A stretch of 64,000 nucleotides of DNA from Tetradesmus obliquus (lineage: Eukaryota; Chlorophyta; Chlorophyceae; Sphaeropleales; Scenedesmaceae), in contig CP126193.1 in NCBI GenBank assembly GCA_030272155.1, positions 7,564,001-7,628,000 of the forward strand, written 5' to 3'. Below the pieces are notes generated by a model, which made no database searches, had not been told where the DNA came from, and saw only the letters and a program-made list of their open reading frames with translations. This document shows positions 57,773-64,000 of the stretch, piece by piece; the stretch's first letter is position 1, and each line of letters opens with the position of its first letter. A program made the translations under genes and the position numbers.

Positions 57773-60363
57773 CAGCAGCAGCTCATCTTTGTAGGTGGCA
57801 CTGTGTGGGAGAGGATACGCACCCAGAATGAGGGCTGGGCTGCTGTTGCAAGGTTGCAGCTGTGCATCAGGTGGCAGCATAGGGCCTTGACAGGTGGTTG
57901 CACTGCAAATACCTCGAACGTTTGACTTTGACTTTGGTGTTTGACCGGTCAAACTTTGACTTTGACTCTGAGCTGGGTCAGCGCAGCAGCCTGCCTGTCT
58001 GGTGAGGCAGCGCCACACTCATATCTGACACTGCACGGACGATTTGATTCAAATAATGATATGTGTTGACGCGTGTACATATTGTTTAAAGGCATTTAGT
58101 TGATATTTATCACCTGGCTGGGCTGTTGTGAGCGTCGGTGTGTTGACAGGAGCAAGGGACACCTACAGGGCATTGTCCGTTCCATCACGCTGTGCAAAGC
58201 AGCACCCACTGGTATGAAGGTGTGCAGTAGCATGCCTGCAGTACGTCTCTTGGTGTGGTATTGCTGCATTCGATACCCATGGCCTACTTGCAGGTGCTGG
58301 CATAGGCATGGCGTGTTGTGCTGGTTGCAGTGCATGTTAGTCTCAAGGTTTTGTCAGCATGGCAGCAGCCGCACATGCTGATCGTTTGTTGAACGGGCAC
58401 CTGGCATGCTGCTGCTGGCGCGCTTCACGCAAACAAACTGCGGAAGTTGTGTGGCTGTACTGCAACGCTGTTGGGGTGCGTGACCGGGGAGTGTTTGTGT
58501 GGGTGTGCCGCGTACTCTCTGCTGCGCAGGGTGTTTTTGTGTAGACCTGACACCTCCGGAGGAGCGAGGCTTCTGATCTGCAGACAAATGATCCCTGCTT
58601 GGTTCAACAAATCGCCTCCGGCACGCCGCAGAGTGTGGTGTGGCGGCTGCCGTTGCATTTGTGCATATCTTTTGTTGTGCCCTGTACATACGTGTCTTAT
58701 GAAATGCGGTGCACATGTGGCGGCGTCCTTGGATGCCATGCAAGCATACGCTTCAAGTGCGTTCCCAGGCGCTACTGTTCGTGCTCTACACTGTGTTGGA
58801 AGTGAGCTGTTTGTGCACGCATGCTCCAGCTTACCGCTGCTTGATCATGATCAATGTGTCATCATGATGTCTGCTGCTGCTGCTGCTGCTGCTGCCGCTG
58901 GCATGGGTTTCACGGTATGTGGCGCAGCTGGCAGCGCTGTGATCGAGGTTATGTGCAGCCAGATGTTGGGTGTCGTTTGGGTGACCAGCTTACGCTGGCA
59001 GCACATGTCTTGCAGCAGTGGCTAGTACTACTCGTTTCAGCAGTACATGCACTGCTGTGGTACAGCTAGCAGTGCAGATCACACATGATACCCAAGCACC
59101 AGCATGCCACACTCGAAGGCACACACGAAGGAATGCGCGACTTGCTGTCTGACGTGTTGGCAGGCACGAGTGAAGCTTCTAGGCACGTGCGGCCTGAATG
59201 CCTGTTAGGCCAGGCTGCAGGGTGATATGCAGCACAAGCTTGTGCAGAAATGCACTGCAGTCTCATGCACGCGTATTTCTGGTCTGTAGCAGCAAAATAG
59301 CAGCTGGTGCGTCAGGGGTGACAGAGTCATGAACAAGAGCACCTGCTTACTATGATGGTACAGCTGACACAGCTGCTAAAACCGTATGCTGCCATATGGT
59401 AGCAGCGCTGTCATGTTTGTGGCGCATGTAGTGATTACTGTCGGGATGGCTGCAACCGCAGGAGCAGTTGCACTGCTGCTGATTCGCCTCAGGCAAACTT
59501 GGCAACCTTATATGTGACAGGCACCGGTGCGTTGCGGTGCTGTATAAAGAAAGTTGCCGAATTGCATTCATTACAAGCACAAGCAGCAGCAGTGCTGTGC
59601 ACAGCTTGCACCCGTAGCCCTTCTGGGTCATAAATGTAACAGGACATGGCACCAGCCTGTCAATGTGATGATCACGTTCACGTGGCACACCTGTTTCCAC
59701 TGTGCTGCTGCAATGTGTGTTACCTGCAGTTCTTTGTACGTGTACTTATACGTTCAGCAACGTCTGGCCGACCGCAATTACAAATGTATGAGGCGCCATG
59801 TTACCAAAGTCCCACAGCAGGGTCACTGACAAAACAAATCAAAGCAAGGCCCATGAAGTCCACACGCGTGTGGACCGGCTCTCAAAGCCCATGGCCATGA
59901 AGCACCAGCACTGCACTACAGAGATCAGCATCTATGCAAGGCATCACCACTACGCGCAGGCCATTGAGCGCAACGCTGCCCGCAGCACAAGCAGCATGCA
60001 CCTGTGCACACAACTGCAGAGACACAGCAGCGCAGCGCTACAACACAGCGGCGGAGCGCTAGGACAGACCCCGCACGCGCAGCGCTCCAGCTACCTTGAA
60101 CCCGCAGCTTGAAAGCTGCATGAACAGCTAGCTGCTGCTGGCCCAGCGTCGCACTGACATCGACCGCACGTTGCGTGCCAAGACCCCATGCTTGCGCAAT
60201 TCGGCGCTGCATTGCATTGCTGTCAGGTCCTTTGCGGCCTCACCACAGCCACAACAGCCATGCACACCGACTGCTTCGGCACGCACTCAATACAGCCAGT
60301 TGGCTGCAGGCCACAGCCGCGAGGCGCCTGCTGCTGCTGCTGCTGCTGTTGCTGCTGCTGGGC
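57773..60363. other. Convergent intergenic region
   Basis: About 2.6 kb between the ends of subtilase 2 and SEC31. It contains the TTTGAC cluster at 57921-57972 and the palindrome TTGATCATGATCAA at 58841-58854. No coding domain or RNA gene was recognised. Confidence 0.55.
57921..57972. repeat. TTTGAC repeats around a 14 bp palindrome
   Basis: Two TTTGAC units precede, and two follow, the perfect palindrome TTTGACCGGTCAAA (57940-57953). TTGAC is the core of plant WRKY-binding W-boxes. The cluster lies ~150 bp after the subtilase 2 stop, so it may be in the 3' UTR. Confidence 0.6.
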
Positions 60364-63300
60364 TCAGCCCATGGACTGCCGTATCTTGATGAGCCGCTTG
60401 AGTGCTGTCAGCCACGTGCCGCACTCGTCCCAATCGCTGGCGGTCAGCTCCACCTGTAAAATCACAACGCAGCATCAGGCAAGGAGCAGGGTGACAAAAC
60501 AGTCAGGATGGTGAGTGGCAGGCGGTGCATTGGATGCCGCTTCAAGGGTGCAAGCCTCTGCAGTGCCCCATGTGTGCTGACAGAAGCAAGCCAAGCAGGG
60601 ACCAGCCATGACTATGCCCTCAACTGCAAAGAACTGTACTGGCGAGCGCGTCACCATCAGGCGCCTGAATGAACAACAGCCGCGCACCTGCAGGTGCTGC
60701 GCCGCGGGCCAGTTGCCTGCGTCCAGCGCGGCGCACATCTGCAGCAGCTTGGCCACCACGTGGGACGCCACCTGGCCCTCGTTCAGCTTCCAGAACAGCC
60801 CGCCCAGCCGGCGGCTGTTGTCGTCCATCTCGCGCTTGCGCGCTGCACAGACAGAAAGGGACAAATTAGAAAAGGACAGGATACAATGGTGTGTTAAAAA
60901 GGCTGTGCCGCTTGAGGTTGGGACCAAGAACAGATCAGAAAGCCCCCCAGCCGGCGGCTGTTGTCGTCCATCTCGCGCTTGCGCGCTGCACAGACAGAAA
61001 GGGACAAATTAGAAAAGGACAGGATACAATGGTGTGTTAAAAAGGCTGTGCCGCTTGAGATTGGGACCAAGAACAGATCAGAAAGCCCCCCAGCCGGCGG
61101 CTGTTGTCGTCCATCTCGCGCTTGCGCGCTGCAGTCATTGCAATCAAGACACAATATAATATCAGCACATAACAAGGCAGGAAAGCAAGAATGCGGCTGT
61201 TGTCGTCCATCTCACGCTTGCGCGCTGCAGCCTTTGCAATACAACACAACACAATGCAGCAGGTGACGAGGCAGGCAAGCGACTGGGCGGCAAGTGACTG
61301 AGCGGCTGTTATCATCCATCTTGCGCTTGCGCGCTGCGTGCTTTGCCATGTAACACAATACAACACAGCAGATAACGAGGCAAGCATGTGAGTGGGCGGC
61401 TGTTCAGGTCACAACGCCGTCCAGCAACAGCAACACTGCAGCATCATGCACTTGACTACATCCACCCTGTGCCAGCCCCGCACCTGGCGTGTTGGCCAGC
61501 GGCATGCACGCGTTAAACAGGTTGTTCAGGCTGCCCAGCACCGCCTGCTGCTCCCCAGGCACCTTGCTGACGTCAGCAGTCGCCATGCTGATGTGCGCAG
61601 GCGGCCCAGCGGGAGCCGCCGGCGGCTGCTGCCGCGCCGCCGCACCCCCAGCGGCAGCGCCATACGCACCGCTGCCGCCACCACCACCCATCATGCCCCC
61701 AGGCACTTGGGATTGGCCCATTCCCATTCCTCCCATCTGCATCTGCGGCTGCATGCCGCCAGCAGCACCCATCATAGGCGGCCCACCACCCATCTGACCG
61801 CCGGGAGCCGCACCGTAGCCGCCGGCAGCGGCTGCGGCGGCTGGCGGCGGCTGCGCAACTGTTGCGGATGCTGTCGGGGTGAACATCGCGCGCGGCTGCA
61901 CGGCCTGCTGCTGCTGCTGCTGGCTGCTGCCGGTTGAGGTGGGCATAGCAGGGGTGAAGGCTCCCGGGACGGCAGCGGGGACGTGCTGCGCGGGGGTTGC
62001 TGCGGGCGCTGCAGGTGTGAAGGTGGCCTGTGGCGCAGGCACCGCCTGGCAAATGCATCGGAAAGACAGCATAGGCCGGCACGAGTGAGTTGTTTTGAGT
62101 TGCTGTCAAGGTGCACAGACATGGCAAGAACCAATGCAGCTGGCAAGCGCTGTACACATGACAGCATCATCCAGCACAGCAGCGCCGCCGCAAAGATGCT
62201 GCGTTGGCATGGCACAACACAGTGCTTTTGCTGCAGCCATCTTTTGCTCAACACCCACAGCTAGAGAGCTCACCTGGCCTGGTGCGCCAGCAGTGCGTTT
62301 CGGCTGGTACACCGACTGCTGCGCAGGCTGCTGCTGTTGCCCATACCCTGCACCATACGCAGCCTGCTGCCCGTACGCTTGCTGCTGCCCGTAGCTTCCT
62401 GCAGCAGCAGCACCATACCCAGCAGCAGCGCCGTACTGCTGCTGCTGCTGTTGCGCCGGCGCGTAACTCTGCTGCTGCGGCTGCTGCTGCTGCCCGTACG
62501 CGCCGGCAGCCGGCGCAGCACCGTAGCCTCCCGCTTGAGCAGCGCTAGCGCCATACCCGCTGCTAGCTGCTGCTGCCCCATACCCCGACCCAGCTGCTGC
62601 TCCGTAACCGCCAGCAGCAGCGCCGTACCCGCTGCCTGCTGCAGCAGCACCTGTAGCCCCGTATGCGCCGTAGCTGCTCTGCTGCTGTGCGGCGCTGCCG
62701 GCTGCTGCCGCAGGTGCTGCGCCGTACTGCCCCGCATATGGGTTTGCTGCAGCTGCCCCGAATGTGTTGCTCCCGTATTGGCCTGCGCTGGGAGTTGCAG
62801 GCTGGCCGCTGGGCTGCACATTCTCCAGCTGGAAGGGGAAAGGCGGCGCAGCCACGTCTGTTGGCACGCTGGGGGCGCCACTCCTGCATCAGCAGCATAG
62901 ACACGCACACACAAAGGCCAGAGCAAAGTTTGTGTCTGTTTGTGTCAGGCATATGTTTAGGCACAGCTCGCAGTGTTCGGTCAAGGAAGGACACCAACGC
63001 AGACGCAGCGGGGGCACATGGCAATACGCGGTTGCAGGGGCTGCCGCTGCCGGGCGCCTGCCACAGCCATGTTGGTGCTGTCAACTTTACAACCAGGCAG
63101 CATGCACCTGCATTGTGAAAGCCCCACAATTCGCACCTGTAGATCCTGTCCTTGAGCACCGCCACGCTGGTGCTGCCTTTGCTACAGCCTAACCTCAGAT
63201 GCCCAACGCTGATCGTACGTTATCAACACAGCGATCCTCTAGCGCCACACCCCACCTGTAGATCCTGTCCTTGAGCACAGCCACGCTGGTGCTACCTTAT

Positions 63301-64000
63301 GTATGGCCTAACAACAGACACCCGATGCTGGCCATGCAATGTCATTGCAGCCAACCCTAACCTCCCCAGCCAACCCTAACCCCGCACCTGTAGATCCTGT
63401 CCTTGAGCACAGCCACGCTGGTGCTGGCCTCCCCGGGCACCATCTCCAGGTAGCGCAGCGCGGCACCCAGCCGGCCCTGCAGGAAACAGACACAGCACAT
63501 CGTGAGAAGCAGAGAAGCAGGATAACATCTGCAATGAGATGCGAGGCATGGCGCAGGCAGGTTGTGAGTGTGGCCTTGGTTGGCATATATCACAACGCAG
63601 TTTGTTTGATTATTGACTTTTTGAGGACGGGCAGCAGCCATCACAGCAGCAAGGTGGACACGCAGGAACCCCGCTAACCAAACGCAAACGTTCAAACATA
63701 AACAACACGGCTGAAGCAGCGCCAGCAGCAGGCAGCGCACGCCAACGCACCTGCGTGGCCAGCGTGCCGGCGTATGTGGTCACGATGTCGGCAAGGCTGC
63801 TGCTGGCTGCCGCTGTGTTGGTGGCCAGCCCCAGCACCACGCTCTTCTCGATGACGGCCTGCAGGCACTCCACGCCGCTGCCAGCAGAGCTGCGCAGGCC
63901 CTTGCTCCAGTAGGCCACAGCCTGCACGCCAGCAAAAGTAGAAGATGATGAGAAAAAAGGAGGCGCATGGTTACATGCATGGTGTGCACCGGCAACAGGC
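60364..64000 (-). CDS. SEC31: SEC31, COPII outer-coat subunit (3' part; 5' end outside window)
   Basis: Six exons visible: 63751-63921, 63388-63476, 62274-62883, 61484-62045, 60688-60842, 60364-60453; 558 residues of the C-terminal part. The N-terminal WD40 region must lie beyond 64000. AVAYWSKGL, AVIEKSVVLGLAT and IVTTYAGTLATQGRLGAALRYLEM ... LKDRIYR match the alpha-solenoid end of SEC31. A long Tyr-Gly/Gln/Ala/Pro-rich linker follows, as in SEC31's proline-rich region. The end is the conserved C-terminal helical domain (GLFWKLNEGQV, LLQMCAALDAGNWPAAQHLQVELTASDWDECGTWLTALKRLIKIRQ). SEC31 pairs with SEC13 to form the outer cage of COPII vesicles at ER exit sites. Two of its introns carry exon-edge arrays. 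Confidence 0.88.
60803..61340 (-). repeat. Five-copy acceptor/exon-start array in SEC31
   Basis: The exon 60688-60842 begins CAG|CGCGCAAGCGCGAGATGGACGAC (ARKREMDDNSRRLGG). The same acceptor plus exon start recurs upstream with equivalent starts at 60985, 61128, 61224 and 61333. The first two are ~143 bp apart and nearly identical along their whole length, including the intron. Splicing to an upstream copy would read ARKREMDD ... GGFLICSWSQ and soon stop. Confidence 0.9.
63135..63420 (-). repeat. Exon-end/donor array in SEC31
   Basis: The exon 63388-63476 ends in codons for VLKDRIYR with donor AG|GTGCGG. Copies of this end lie downstream near 63258-63290 (AG|GTGGGG) and 63137-63170 (AG|GTGCGA), at ~120 bp spacing. 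Both keep the donor. Confidence 0.88.

Overview
The window looks like nuclear DNA of a chlorophyte green alga, probably from the Sphaeropleales/Chlorophyceae (inference). The genes have many short exons with GT-AG introns. CAG/CTG and GCN runs are everywhere, giving Gln- and Ala-rich proteins. The gene set is eukaryotic: an SBP-box factor, an EAF1-like NuA4 subunit, an mTERF protein, SEC31, subtilases and secreted carbohydrate-binding modules. No rRNA, tRNA, CRISPR or bacterial operon was seen.

Layout. 1-7200 has no supported gene but holds a three-copy ~590 bp tandem repeat. 7201-8884 (+) is an SBP-domain transcription factor. 8885-14879 is intergenic, with a three-copy 154 bp repeat. 14880-24940 (-) is a 14-exon EAF1/Vid21-like gene (HSA + SANT + Gln-rich tail). 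26154-29557 (+) is a six-exon membrane protein, probably RDD family. 32106-33226 (+) is a secreted protein with two CBM1-like modules. 34026-37573 (-) is an mTERF-type protein with a very long Gln tail. 38823-41921 (-) is an unrecognised RG-rich, apparently tail-anchored protein. 42556-43983 (+) is a universal stress protein. 45745-50587 (-) and 53021-57772 (+) are two head-to-head PA-domain subtilases, paralogous exon by exon. 60364-64000 (-) is the 3' part of SEC31, which runs off the window.

Exon boundaries were worked out by hand from splice consensus, reading phase and family similarity. In every complete model the exon lengths sum to a multiple of three.

The most striking signal is a recurring architecture. 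In at least four of the nine genes, short segments spanning an exon-intron boundary are tandemly repeated into the neighbouring intron. Copies of an exon's start plus its acceptor lie in the upstream intron; copies of an exon's end plus its donor lie in the downstream intron. One acceptor array in the EAF1-like gene has ten copies. A related 101 bp x3 duplication spans the stop codon of the USP gene. These arrays create many decoy or alternative splice sites, and most would shift frame if used.

The genes do not form one pathway. They are ordinary neighbours covering transcription, chromatin, organelle expression, secretion and extracellular proteolysis.
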